A DNA stretch of 64,000 nt from Marinobacter denitrificans (lineage in GTDB: Bacteria; Pseudomonadota; Gammaproteobacteria; Pseudomonadales; Oleiphilaceae). The position numbers were made by a program, and so were the translations under genes. The notes under the pieces were generated by a model. That model was not told the origin of the DNA and did no database searches. It worked only from the letters and a program-made list of their open reading frames with translations. The DNA is taken from NCBI RefSeq assembly GCF_008795955.1, contig NZ_VMHN01000008.1, positions 108,053-172,052 on the forward strand. Direction: 5' to 3'. This document shows positions 33,645-42,363 of this stretch, piece after piece (position 1 is the stretch's first letter; each line of letters starts with the position of its first letter).

Positions 33645-33735
33645 AAACGTAGGTTGGATTGGCGTGGGCGTAATCCGACATTTGGTACCACGGGCGATCA
33701 GTGTTGTCGGATTATGCATTCGCTAATCCGACCTC
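33645..33735. repeat. Tandem REP-like palindromes between mshA and mshC
   Basis: Two copies of the same core seen at 10746-10773. One is imperfect (GTAGGTTGGATT / TAATCCGACA, 33649-33680) and one is perfect (GTCGGATTA at 33706-33714 with TAATCCGAC at 33724-33732). They fill the only spacer of real size in the pilus operon, directly after the major pilin gene, where a hairpin could stabilise pilin mRNA or attenuate downstream minor pilin expression. Confidence 0.7.
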
Positions 33736-33739
33736 GTTA

Positions 33740-34213
33740 CTAACAGCCCGTCGTAACCAAGTTCGTAACACGACCGGTAGTCTCGTCGTACGTAAACTGA
33801 CATTCGTTGGCAGGATTAGCCGTAAAGCCAGTTACAGTGAACACACCGGAGGCTGCATCAAAGGAAAAATCTTGCGCATCAATTTGAGCCGCAGCAGTGA
33901 TACCCTCAGGTGTCGCAGTCGCTGCAACCGACTCTGGATAACCATCGTCGGACATAGCCACTATGACACCATCTAAATCTACAGTTGCCGCGGAGTTCCC
34001 ATCAGCAAGCCATTGGGCGTGTGCAATTGCGGCAGCAGATTTAACAGCTCCTGCGGCACCTTGGACACTTGCTACTCGGGCCTCATTGCCCAAATCCGCA
34101 AACCTTGGCAACGCAAACGCCGCCAAAATACCCAAAATCACAATCACCATTACCAGTTCAATAAGGGTGAAACCTTTCTCTTTTCTTGCTGCCATCTCAT
34201 TCATCATATTCAT
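33740..34213 (-). CDS. mshA: MSHA major pilin subunit MshA-like
   Basis: A 157-aa type IVa-like prepilin. The leader MNMMNEMAARKEKG is cleaved before FTLIELVMVIVILGILAAFALPRF, with Glu5 and the helix-breaking Pro of major pilins. The mature protein is about 143 aa, Ala/Thr-rich, with a C-terminal disulfide-type pair (ANECQFTY...TTGC). Its position second after mshF, followed by a hairpin-bearing spacer, fits the mshA place in the usual mshB-A-C-D-O-P-Q order. Which of the two pilins is the main fibre subunit is inferred from order only. Confidence 0.88.
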   Translation of the reverse strand: MNMMNEMAARKEKGFTLIELVMVIVILGILAAFALPRFADLGNEARVASVQGAAGAVKSAAAIAHAQWLADGNSAATVDLDGVIVAMSDDGYPESVAATATPEGITAAAQIDAQDFSFDAASGVFTVTGFTANPANECQFTYDETTGRVTNLVTTGC

Positions 34214-34245
34214 GGTTTTCTCCTGCTTTTGCTGCTTTTCAAGGT

Positions 34246-34764
34246 TTAGTTAATAACTCTAATAACTTCGCCATTGCTGGCGTCGTACTGAATACTGTCC
34301 CCACCACCATTGAGGTTGTACTCATAGGTACACACGGAGCCACTTGCTGACGCGGTGTAATCGGTTGTGTCTCCGGAGGTTGCCACGGTTGGTGCATTTG
34401 ACTGCATCAAAGCGAGCCAGAGGTCCTGGCACTCTGTGGCTGTCATGGCAGCCGGGTTGGTATTGCCACCCACCCCCGTAGGCCAACCATCTGCGCTTAC
34501 GTCCACATTTTCCTCACCAAACCCCGGCAGATCGGCCTGTGCGCCAGCGCCACCGCGAGCTGTCCATTGCGCCCGAACCAGCGCGACGGCAGCGGCATAG
34601 GCGCCAGAAGTGCCCTGAATACTTGCACGGTGTGCTTCGTCCGATAGTTCCGCAAACCTTGGCAGCGCGAAGGCTGCAAGAATGGCAAGGATGGATATCA
34701 CCACCACCAGTTCGATCAGGGTGAAACCCCGTGTCTGGTGCTTAGTTGCTGTCATCGCCTTCAT
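34246..34764 (-). CDS. mshB: MSHA pilin MshB-like
   Basis: A 172-aa prepilin. The start at 34764 (MKAMTATKHQTRG) has GGGAGGC upstream and is preferred over the longer frame from 34809. Cleavage is before FTLIELVVVISILAILAAFALPRF. It shares with the next gene the block ARVASVQG/HRASIQG and the A-x-V/I-x-A-H/R-A-Q-W motif, so the two pilins are clear paralogues. The globular part has ATECQDLW and SVCTYEYN cysteines. By order it is MshB. Confidence 0.87.
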   Translation of the reverse strand: MKAMTATKHQTRGFTLIELVVVISILAILAAFALPRFAELSDEAHRASIQGTSGAYAAAVALVRAQWTARGGAGAQADLPGFGEENVDVSADGWPTGVGGNTNPAAMTATECQDLWLALMQSNAPTVATSGDTTDYTASASGSVCTYEYNLNGGGDSIQYDASNGEVIRVIN

Positions 34765-34789
34765 GGCTCTGCCTCCCTGAGGCTTGTTA

Positions 34790-35368
34790 TTAATTCTCGG
34801 CACGTTCATTTCTCTTTTTCATCTCCACCGGCTGCAATTTCAGGCCGGACTGGAGATCTGCTTCGTCCAGGCGTCCATTGCCGTTTCTATCCGTAAACTC
34901 TACTGCCACAACCCAGGCCAGAGGTGTGGCGTCGCTACCCTGCTGTTCTCCTACGGTTATCGGCTGGCGTGGTTGAAATATAACCCGCCCGCTGTGGCCC
35001 GCCGTGTCATTTTTGTCACCAGCCTGTAACGGCCTGAAACACCACTGCCCGGGTTCCGGCTGCCCCTCAGTACAAATGCCTTTGTATGAGGCCGGTGCTG
35101 ACTCAAACCAGTCGAAGGGATTCCTTCCCGCCCGGTCTCTGAAGTCCGCCCCCTCTTTCAGGCGAATCTCCGCTCCTTTTACCACCAGTACACTTCTGAT
35201 CTGGTTCAGCATCAATCGCATGCCTGTCTGCTCAGCCCTTGCCGCTTCCCGCTCCAATACCCCGAGCAGTACCCACCCAAGAACGAAAAGGATGCACAGC
35301 GCCACCAGAAATCTCAGGCGACGGGAGTTGACCAACACCGACATCGCTGAATATTTCTGGCTGGCCAT
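34790..35368 (-). CDS. mshF: MSHA biogenesis protein MshF-like
   Basis: A 192-aa protein with one N-terminal transmembrane segment (about 17-37: RLRFLVALCILFVLGWVLLGVL) followed by a helix (REAARAEQTGMRLMLNQIRSVLVVKG) and a periplasmic domain with WCFRPLQAG and FTDRNGNGRLDEADL. It lies between mshG and mshB, exactly where the poorly conserved mshF is found in Vibrio and Shewanella MSHA loci. Identification rests mostly on position and topology. Function is unknown, presumably pilus assembly. Confidence 0.75.
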   Translation of the reverse strand: MASQKYSAMSVLVNSRRLRFLVALCILFVLGWVLLGVLEREAARAEQTGMRLMLNQIRSVLVVKGAEIRLKEGADFRDRAGRNPFDWFESAPASYKGICTEGQPEPGQWCFRPLQAGDKNDTAGHSGRVIFQPRQPITVGEQQGSDATPLAWVVAVEFTDRNGNGRLDEADLQSGLKLQPVEMKKRNERAEN

Positions 35369-36598
35369 TCAACCACGCCCCATGGCAGCAGCCCCCAGGT
35401 CCCATATCGGAAGGAACACGCCCAGCGCCAGAATCAGAACCAGTATGCCCATGGCCACAATCAGTATCGGTTCGATGGATTCCGCCAGCCGTTTGAGGCC
35501 GTAGTCCACGTCTTCATCGTAAAAATCCGCCACGTTCACCAGCATGTCATCCACGGAGCCCGTCTCTTCACCCACGGCAATCATCTGCAGGATGAGGGGG
35601 GTGAACATCTCGCTCTGCCGGGCCGTGCGTAGCAGGCTTTCACCACGCTCGATGCCGGCCCGCATGTCCTTGATGTGTCTTGATATCCAAGCATTGTCAG
35701 TAGCTTCCGCAACCACGGTTAAGGCCTGGGTCACGGGCATGCCGGCCGCCTGCATGCTGGCAAAGTTGCGGGCGAAGCGGCTCAGTGTAATCAACTCCAT
35801 CAGCGGGCCGATGATAGGCATTTTCAGCTTGTAGCGATCCCAGGTGAGTCGCCCCTGCTCGGTCTGCTTCCACTGACGTAACAGCAGCCCAGCGGCAGCC
35901 AAACCGAACAGTACGATGTACCAGTAACCCAGCAGGAAGTTGGACGTGCCTACCAGCACCTGGGTCAGAAATGGCAGGTCCGCGCCCAGTTTGTTGAACA
36001 CGGCGGCAAACTTCGGGATCACCAGAAAATTCACGACCATCAAGGCGGCAAACAGGGCAATCACCACAAACATGGGGTAACGCATGGCCTGCTTGAGGCG
36101 GCGTTTGGTGTCCCGCTCCAGTTCCAGAATGTCAGACAGACGCTTGAAGGCATCATCCAGTTGCCCGGTATTCTCACCCACGTGGATCATGGCGATAAAC
36201 AGTTCAGAAAACACTTTCGGATGGGCCTGCATGGCAGCGGCCATGGTAGAGCCACCTTCCAGCCGGTCAGTCACATCATCCAGTACTTCGCTGAGCACCT
36301 GGGAGCGGGTCGTATCTGCCAGCCCCCGCATGGTACGAATCAGGGGAATGCCGGCTTTGGTCAGTGCATACATCTGGCGACAGAATACAATCAGTTCATC
36401 AAGGCTGATTTTCTTACGGAAAATCGGCATCTTGTTCAGTCGCTCGCCCAGGGATTCGCTCTGATCCTGCTCGCGAATAGACAGTGGCGTAATACCCCGC
36501 CGCATGAGCTCGGACGCAGCCGCCTCCGGGCTCGTCGCGACCAGCGCCCCCTGTTGCACTGCTCCCCGGCTGTCTTTACCCCGATAACTGAACTGCAT
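35369..36598 (-). CDS. mshG: MSHA inner-membrane platform protein MshG (GspF/PilC family)
   Basis: A 409-aa type II secretion F-family protein with two repeated cytoplasmic T2SSF domains. The first contains FCRQMYALTKAGIPLIRTMRGL and MIHVGENTGQLDDAF; the second contains FARNFASMQAAGMPVTQAL and MIAVGEETGSVDDML. Membrane segments are near 170-190, 215-240 and 375-400. It is the platform that couples the MshE ATPase to pilin polymerisation in the inner membrane. The start overlaps the mshE stop (TGATG). Confidence 0.94.
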   Translation of the reverse strand: MQFSYRGKDSRGAVQQGALVATSPEAAASELMRRGITPLSIREQDQSESLGERLNKMPIFRKKISLDELIVFCRQMYALTKAGIPLIRTMRGLADTTRSQVLSEVLDDVTDRLEGGSTMAAAMQAHPKVFSELFIAMIHVGENTGQLDDAFKRLSDILELERDTKRRLKQAMRYPMFVVIALFAALMVVNFLVIPKFAAVFNKLGADLPFLTQVLVGTSNFLLGYWYIVLFGLAAAGLLLRQWKQTEQGRLTWDRYKLKMPIIGPLMELITLSRFARNFASMQAAGMPVTQALTVVAEATDNAWISRHIKDMRAGIERGESLLRTARQSEMFTPLILQMIAVGEETGSVDDMLVNVADFYDEDVDYGLKRLAESIEPILIVAMGILVLILALGVFLPIWDLGAAAMGRG

Positions 36599-38391
36599 CA
36601 GGCACCACCCTCACTGGCCGCAGGGTGCTTCGCACCGTTGCCTCGGCTTTGCGACAGCACAGGCACTTCTTCCAGGGAAATGTCGCCTTCCGAGGTGGCG
36701 GCCACCCGGGCCACTTCTTCCAGTGTGGTAACCCCCTGCAGGGCAAAATCCATGGCGCACAGGCCAAGCGGGCGATACAGGTGGCTTTTGCGGGCCTCCC
36801 GGGTAAAGCCCGAAAGGTCCTTGCGCCGCAATGCATCCAGCATGCCTTCGTTCATTTCCAGCATCTCGTAGACACCCAGGCGGCCCCGGTATCCGCTATT
36901 GCTGCATTGGTAGCAGCCCCGGCCGTGAACAAAGCCGGCTTCCAGATCCAATGGATCCAGGTCAAACTGGTCAAGCCAGATTTTTTCCTGACTGGTAGGT
37001 TCGTACGCTTCGCGGCAGTTATCACATACCTTACGTACCAGTCGTTGGGCCACCACACCAAGGAGGGAACTGGCCACCAGAAAGGGCTCCACGCCCATAT
37101 CTATAAGTCGCATGGCGCTGCTGATGGAATCGTTGGTGTGCAAGGTGGAGAGCACCAGGTGGCCAGTCATCGCTGCCCGCAGGCCGATTTCTGCTGTTTC
37201 GTGATCCCGCATCTCCCCTACCAGGATAACGTCAGGGTCCTGACGCAGGGCGGCGCGCAATACGCTGGCGAATTCCAGACCGATTTTCGGGTTTACCTGT
37301 ACCTGCGTAATCCGTGGCAGGCGGTATTCCACAGGGTCTTCCGCGGTAATAATCTTCACTTCCGGGCGGTTCAGTTCGGTCAGCGCGCCATAAAGGGTGG
37401 TTGTTTTACCACTACCCGTGGGTCCGGTGACCAGGATCATGCCGTGGGGCTTCTTGATCATGCGCCGGAAATTCTCCAGCAGCACCGGCGGCATGCCGGT
37501 AACATCCAGGTTCAGCATGCCCTGGCTCTGGTCCAGCAAGCGCATGACCACCGACTCGCCATACTGCACCGGCATGGTGGACACCCGCACGTCGATACTG
37601 CGTCCCTTGACCCGAATATTGAATCGGCCATCCTGGGGAATGCGTTTCTCGGAGATGTTGAGGCCGGCCATGAGTTTGAGACGAAGTACCAGGGCGGAAT
37701 TCACCCGTTTCTCCTTCATCACCTGCTCCTGCAGCACGCCATCAACACGCTGACGAATCCGCACCACGGTCTCGTCCGGTTCGATATGGATATCCGAACT
37801 GCGGGCCTGTACCGCATCCTCGAACAGGGTCTGCAGCAGCTTGACCACCGGAGCCTCGGCACTTTCGGATTCAGCGCTGAGGTCGGCCAGGTCGAAGGCA
37901 TCGTCGCCGAGTTCGTCTTCCAGTTCTTCCGCCAGCGAGGCGATTTCGTCAGTGCGGCGGTAAACCAGATCGAGCGTGCTCAGCAATTCACTTTCCCGCA
38001 CAACGGCCTGTTTTATCGGCTGCTTCAGCACTCTGACCAGTTCGTCGTACGCGAATATATCGAGCGGGTCTGCCATGCCTACCAGCAGTTCGCCACTTTG
38101 CTCCGCCAGCACAATACTGCGGAAACGGCGGGCCAGGGCCTCCGGTAACTTTTTGACCAGCTCGTTATTGAACTGGAAGTGGCGCAGCTGCACAAAGGGC
38201 ACGTCCAGCTGGCGCGAGAGGATATTAAGGAGGTTGTCCTCTTCCACATAGCCCAAATCGATCAGGGTGCGGCCCAGCTTCCGCCCGGTGTTCTTCTGCT
38301 CACGCAGAGCGGTCATCAACTGTTGTTCAGTGATGACTTCGTTCTGGACCAGCAGGTCACCAATACGGATTTTTTTCTTTGCTTCAGCCAT
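36598..38391 (-). CDS. mshE: MSHA pilus extension ATPase MshE with c-di-GMP-type N-terminal domain
   Basis: A 597-aa GspE/PilB-family ATPase. The N-terminal MshEN domain shows RIGDLLVQNEVITEQQL and KLGRTLIDLGYVEEDNL, the paired R/K-L/I-G-x-x-L-x(n)-L-x-x-x-L-x-x-Q pattern that binds cyclic di-GMP in Vibrio MshE. The catalytic part has Walker A GPTGSGKTTTLYG, the Asp box, Walker B ILVGEMRD, the His box, and a four-Cys zinc motif CDNC...CYQC. It powers pilin polymerisation from the cytoplasm. It lies between mshN and mshG. Confidence 0.95.
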   Translation of the reverse strand: MAEAKKKIRIGDLLVQNEVITEQQLMTALREQKNTGRKLGRTLIDLGYVEEDNLLNILSRQLDVPFVQLRHFQFNNELVKKLPEALARRFRSIVLAEQSGELLVGMADPLDIFAYDELVRVLKQPIKQAVVRESELLSTLDLVYRRTDEIASLAEELEDELGDDAFDLADLSAESESAEAPVVKLLQTLFEDAVQARSSDIHIEPDETVVRIRQRVDGVLQEQVMKEKRVNSALVLRLKLMAGLNISEKRIPQDGRFNIRVKGRSIDVRVSTMPVQYGESVVMRLLDQSQGMLNLDVTGMPPVLLENFRRMIKKPHGMILVTGPTGSGKTTTLYGALTELNRPEVKIITAEDPVEYRLPRITQVQVNPKIGLEFASVLRAALRQDPDVILVGEMRDHETAEIGLRAAMTGHLVLSTLHTNDSISSAMRLIDMGVEPFLVASSLLGVVAQRLVRKVCDNCREAYEPTSQEKIWLDQFDLDPLDLEAGFVHGRGCYQCSNSGYRGRLGVYEMLEMNEGMLDALRRKDLSGFTREARKSHLYRPLGLCAMDFALQGVTTLEEVARVAATSEGDISLEEVPVLSQSRGNGAKHPAASEGGA

Positions 38392-38394
38392 GAA

Positions 38395-39483
38395 TCATCC
38401 TGCTCGCAATGCCTGCAGCCTTCGCTGCACGTAGTCGGCCAGTGAACGGGGCAGCCCAGGGAGTTCGGCTGCCTGCCGATATGCTCTGGCGGCTCCGAGC
38501 TGTTCTCCCTGGGCTTCCAGCGAAATCGCAAGCCCTACCCACCAAGGGCCCTGGCTGTCATCCCACGCAATCAGTTCAGCCCAGTGGCGGGCGGCTTCCC
38601 CATTCTTTCCCTGCTGCTGCAACAGGGTCGCAAGGGTAACCCGGTATTCAGAGTGGCCTTCCACCGGCGGCACGCTTGCGCTGAGCGTATCGACGGCAGC
38701 CGCCAGGTCGCTGTTGGCGTACTGTGCCCTGGCTCTTAATAACCGCAACTTCGGATGCTCGGCGGCTACGCCTTCAGGCAACCAGCCAAGAGCCTGATCC
38801 TGCTTCCCTTCCACCAGAAGTGCCCTGGCCACCACATAGCGACTGCGAGGTGCCGTCTGTTCCTGTGTCAGCGCTGCCAGGCCACGCTCTGCGTCAGTAA
38901 TGTTGCCCCGGGCCACCAGTCGTTCGAGCTCCCTCGCGGTGCTTCGATCCTTGGCAGCCGGAGTCTCAGGTACATGCTTGACCCCGGCAGTGGAGGGTTC
39001 CTCCGGCTGTGTATCTTCCACTTCCGAAGCCACCGCTTTTTGCCCGGCCGTCGTCTCGTCCACTGTCGGAGAGGAAGCAACTGCCGGCTCTGGCTCGCTT
39101 ACTTCGGCTTTAGTAATTTTTGGCTCCAGCGGCAACGCCGGCCGAGGCTGAGGTTCTTGCTTAACCACCTCTGGCTTTGGAGCGGGGGGCAACACTTCTG
39201 CGGGTGTGTTTACTGGTTGTTCGTCTGCTACCGCAACGTCCCTCTGGACCGCCTGATCCGGTGATGGCTGACTTTCTACCACCATCGGTTCCTCCGGGGA
39301 GCTGTTGGCAAACACCCAGTAGCTGCCCGCAATAGCGGTGAGCAGTGCCACCACCAAAAGCACCAACAGCAGCACAGGCCGGCCGTTATGTGCCTTATGC
39401 TGTCCACCCACATAGGCGCCCGCTGGCGTTGGCCGGTTCTGGCGCTGTTCAGCGGCTCTCAGGGCGTCATTGAGCAAACTCAT
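38395..39483 (-). CDS. mshN: MSHA biogenesis protein MshN (TPR protein)
   Basis: A 362-aa bitopic protein. The start MSLLNDALRAAEQRQN at 39483 overlaps the mshM stop as ATGA and is preferred to the codon two residues upstream. A short cytoplasmic N-terminus, a TM segment (about 37-57: PVLLLVLLVVALLTAIAGSYW), a long Pro/Glu-rich periplasmic linker (60-180), and tetratricopeptide-type repeats toward the C-terminus (NITDAERGLAAL, ARALLVEGKQDQALGWL, GAARAYRQAAELPG) are visible. It probably links inner-membrane assembly components to the secretin. Confidence 0.88.
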   Translation of the reverse strand: MSLLNDALRAAEQRQNRPTPAGAYVGGQHKAHNGRPVLLLVLLVVALLTAIAGSYWVFANSSPEEPMVVESQPSPDQAVQRDVAVADEQPVNTPAEVLPPAPKPEVVKQEPQPRPALPLEPKITKAEVSEPEPAVASSPTVDETTAGQKAVASEVEDTQPEEPSTAGVKHVPETPAAKDRSTARELERLVARGNITDAERGLAALTQEQTAPRSRYVVARALLVEGKQDQALGWLPEGVAAEHPKLRLLRARAQYANSDLAAAVDTLSASVPPVEGHSEYRVTLATLLQQQGKNGEAARHWAELIAWDDSQGPWWVGLAISLEAQGEQLGAARAYRQAAELPGLPRSLADYVQRRLQALRAG

Positions 39484-40319
39484 AACCACCTCACCAGCAG
39501 GTTGGGCAAACGGGCGCTGTCGGTATCACGAATAGCCTGCATGACGTGGGACCGCCCTACCTGTCGGTCACCACGGCCCCAGGCCGACAAAAGAGCCTTA
39601 TGGGCGATAATGTTCACCAGCCGCGGAATGCCACCCGAGGAACGGGAGATCAGGCGAAGGGCGGCGGGGGCAAACAGTTCACCTCCGTTGTAACCGGCCT
39701 GCGCCAGGCGATGTCTCAGGTACTGTGCTACGGACACCTTGTCCAGCGGAGCCAGCCGGTACTGGAAAGTGATGCGCTGGCGTAGCTGGCGCATGCTGTC
39801 ACGTTGCAGGATTACATCCAGTTCCGGCTGGCCGAACAGCACCACCTGCAACAGGCGGGTACTTTCGGTTTCCAGGTTGGTCAGCAGCCGCAGGGCTTCA
39901 ATGGTGTCCTCGGGCATGGCCTGGGCTTCATCGATCACCAATACAACCGGCCGCTGTTCCATGGCCAGGGCAATCAGACGTTCATTCAGCGCTTTGAGAA
40001 TCTGGTGAGTGTTAGCACAGCGGACCACGTCCACACCCAGTTCCTCGGCCACCGCTTCGTAAAGGGTATCCGGGGTCAGGTGCGGGTTGGGAATATAGGC
40101 GGTATGGGCATCCTGCTCCAGTTCGTTGAGCAGCAGGCGGCATAACAGGGTCTTGCCGGTACCCACCTCCCCGGTAATTTTAATAAAGCCTTCCCGTTCA
40201 CGCAGCGCTACCAGCAATAATTCCAGCGCATCACTATGGCTGCGGGCCCGAAGGAAGTATCGGGTGTTGGGCGTCAATGCAAACGGTGCTTCCTGCAGTC
40301 CGAAATGGGATTCGTACAT
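39480..40319 (-). CDS. mshM: MSHA biogenesis ATPase MshM (ExeA-like AAA)
   Basis: A 279-aa AAA ATPase. The N-terminal MYESHFGLQEAPFALTPNTRYF is the ExeA/MshM signature. Walker A is GEVGTGKTLLC, Walker B VVLVIDEAQAMP, with sensor region LFGQPELD. The late block FQYRLAPLDKVSVAQYLRHRL and GGIPRLVNIIAHKALL completes the AAA lid. Unlike ExeA it has no C-terminal TM/peptidoglycan-binding part. It probably assists secretin or platform assembly. It follows mshL by one base. Confidence 0.93.
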   Translation of the reverse strand: MYESHFGLQEAPFALTPNTRYFLRARSHSDALELLLVALREREGFIKITGEVGTGKTLLCRLLLNELEQDAHTAYIPNPHLTPDTLYEAVAEELGVDVVRCANTHQILKALNERLIALAMEQRPVVLVIDEAQAMPEDTIEALRLLTNLETESTRLLQVVLFGQPELDVILQRDSMRQLRQRITFQYRLAPLDKVSVAQYLRHRLAQAGYNGGELFAPAALRLISRSSGGIPRLVNIIAHKALLSAWGRGDRQVGRSHVMQAIRDTDSARLPNLLVRWL

Positions 40320-40320
40320 G

Positions 40321-42051
40321 CTAGCGTCTGGCTTTCTCCGGTTGGGGTTTCACAGACTCGGACGATTCCAGCAGTTCCCGCAGAACCTGCATCCGCTCGC
40401 GGCTGGACGACACATCAGCACTCATCTGCTCACTCCCGGCAACCACAGGCCGCAGCAGGATAACCAGTTCACTCTTACGGGACTGGAAGCGACGTTGTTT
40501 GAACAGCTCCCCCAGCAATGGAATTTCGCTGAAGAAAGGCACCGCAGAATTGTTGTCTTCACTGGTGTTCTGGATCAGACCGCCGATCACCACAATCTGA
40601 CCGCTCTCGGCACGGATTACGCTGTCCGTCTCGCGGACGGTGCTGCGGGCAAGGGGCAGGACCACATCCCGGTCTCCCACGGTAATAACCTTTTCCTGGT
40701 CGTTCACTTCGCTGACAGAGGGGTGGACGTGCAGGGTGATCGCACCGTCTTCAGCAATCTGCGGGGTGACATCCAGGGAAATACCGGAGAAAAAGGGCGT
40801 AAGCTCGACCGACGTAGAGGTCCGGTCTGTGGCGGTAACCGCTGAGTTGTTGTCATCGAAATCGATGTCGGTGACGAAGAACTCGTCCGTCCCCACTTTA
40901 ATCACCGCTTTCTGGTTGTTCACCGTGGAAATTCTCGGGCTCGACAGTATCTGAACATTACCCTGCTCTCCCAGCAGTTCGATAAGCCCGCTGAAATCAC
41001 CCGCCCGCACGCTGGCCGAGAATAGCCCGCCTATGTCCGAGGTACTGATGGCCTGCCCGGCGAGTGCCTGGGCGGTAAAATCTTCCGGCAGTCCGTCAGA
41101 CGCCGTGATACTGGAGGCACTCTGGATATCCGCCCAGTTGATGCCCTGCTGATACCCCTCATTCAGGCCAATCTCCAGAATCTTCGCTTCCAGTACCACC
41201 TGCCGCTGCATGATCAGTTGTGTGCGACGCAGGTAGTCTTCCACCTGTCCGAGAGACTCACCATCGGAACGGACCATTACCAGGCCCGCACCGGCGTTTA
41301 TGATTACCTGGCTACCGTTGTCGGTTCCGATGATCATCTTCAGGGAACGCTCGATGTCCTGCCAGAAATCCGATTCGGTTTCGGTGGAAATTCTCGTGCC
41401 CACCAGGTTCGCGGTGGTGTTGTCGCCTGAACGGTCCCGAGATGAACCGGCACCGGTTGAGTTATCTCTCGCACTACTGACCTGACCTGAACTGACACGA
41501 GTTTCGGAACCGCCACTGCGTTTGAAGTGAAGGTAATCAATCGGGAACATACGTGTCTGAACGCTATTGGCCCTTACCCGGAAGAGGCGGCCACTGCGCT
41601 GGATGTCCAGGCCGTACAGATCCCCAGCAATATCCATGACCTCGGGCACCGTGACATCCCTGAGGCGCAGATCAATGGTTGCTGCAACATCAGGATGGAT
41701 CACCACGTTGTAACGGCTGCCCTCTACCAATGCCTCGAAAAAAGGCCCGGCAGCCAGCCCACTCGCATTAACGTCAAAGCGGTCTTCGTCGTTCGTCGGG
41801 GAGGACAACGATGGCATCAGTGCGGCGCTAACGTCATCGGGCACCCTGTCGGACATCGCTTCCGCTCTCGCGTTTCGTCGCTGTTCCGCTTCAGCCTCAG
41901 CCATCGCGTCATCAATTGCGGTGGCGGCATCGGTCGAGGTGGCCTGACTCGTGCGCATCAGCGGATTATTGCTACAAGCCGCCAGGAATATGGTTAGCGA
42001 CAGGGTCAGAAACGTTCGGTTCAGTGTCATAGCAGCTCGTGTCTCTGTCAT
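40321..42051 (-). CDS. mshL: MSHA outer-membrane secretin MshL
   Basis: A 576-aa lipoprotein. The lipobox is LAAC, inside TLSLTIFLAACSNN. A secretin/TonB short N-terminal domain (DLRLRDVTVPEVMDIAGDLYGLD), an N-domain and the C-terminal secretin barrel follow (VEDYLRRTQLIMQRQVVLEAKILEI; VPFFSEIPLLGELFKQRRFQSRKSELVILLRP). It forms the outer-membrane channel for the pilus. The ATG at 42051 overlaps the mshK stop as ATGA; the ATG seven codons later would give a more typical signal peptide, so the exact start is uncertain. Confidence 0.94.
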   Translation of the reverse strand: MTETRAAMTLNRTFLTLSLTIFLAACSNNPLMRTSQATSTDAATAIDDAMAEAEAEQRRNARAEAMSDRVPDDVSAALMPSLSSPTNDEDRFDVNASGLAAGPFFEALVEGSRYNVVIHPDVAATIDLRLRDVTVPEVMDIAGDLYGLDIQRSGRLFRVRANSVQTRMFPIDYLHFKRSGGSETRVSSGQVSSARDNSTGAGSSRDRSGDNTTANLVGTRISTETESDFWQDIERSLKMIIGTDNGSQVIINAGAGLVMVRSDGESLGQVEDYLRRTQLIMQRQVVLEAKILEIGLNEGYQQGINWADIQSASSITASDGLPEDFTAQALAGQAISTSDIGGLFSASVRAGDFSGLIELLGEQGNVQILSSPRISTVNNQKAVIKVGTDEFFVTDIDFDDNNSAVTATDRTSTSVELTPFFSGISLDVTPQIAEDGAITLHVHPSVSEVNDQEKVITVGDRDVVLPLARSTVRETDSVIRAESGQIVVIGGLIQNTSEDNNSAVPFFSEIPLLGELFKQRRFQSRKSELVILLRPVVAGSEQMSADVSSSRERMQVLRELLESSESVKPQPEKARR

Positions 42052-42362
42052 TGCGAACTCCGCACTTGCGGAAGGGGTTCAAGGCGTAAAACGCGCACTC
42101 GTCCCTGATCAACCAGCTCTACCCGGTCTGGGTGGATTCGCCGGACACGAACACCCTCGAAGGTCTGCCCCTCCCTGCGGACCACGCCATCGATAACCGC
42201 CACCCTGCGATCATTGCCAATAAATATCGACGCCAGCATGAACTCTCTTTGCGGCACCTGAGCCTGAGGAGAAGCGCCAAAACCGTCCGGACGAGTGGGG
42301 TCCTGTAAAGCCGAAGCATTCGAGGACGCCAGGGCCAGCAGTGCGATCAACAGCAGTCTCAT
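42048..42362 (-). CDS. mshK: MSHA biogenesis protein MshK
   Basis: A 104-aa periplasmic protein with signal peptide MRLLLIALLALASSNASA and the mature N-terminal LQDPTRPDG, the D-P-T-R-P motif typical of MshK and PilP-like pilotin partners. The rest is a small beta domain (LASIFIGNDRRVAVIDGVVRREGQ). It probably stabilises or connects the MshL secretin. Start one base downstream of the mshJ end; coupled to mshL by ATGA. Confidence 0.88.
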   Translation of the reverse strand: MRLLLIALLALASSNASALQDPTRPDGFGASPQAQVPQREFMLASIFIGNDRRVAVIDGVVRREGQTFEGVRVRRIHPDRVELVDQGRVRVLRLEPLPQVRSSQ

Positions 42363-42363
42363 A

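Noticed and set aside
36625..38148. A 507-codon open frame on the + strand opposite mshE
   Set aside because: It is antisense to the conserved ATPase gene, has low-complexity composition and no recognisable motif or start context.
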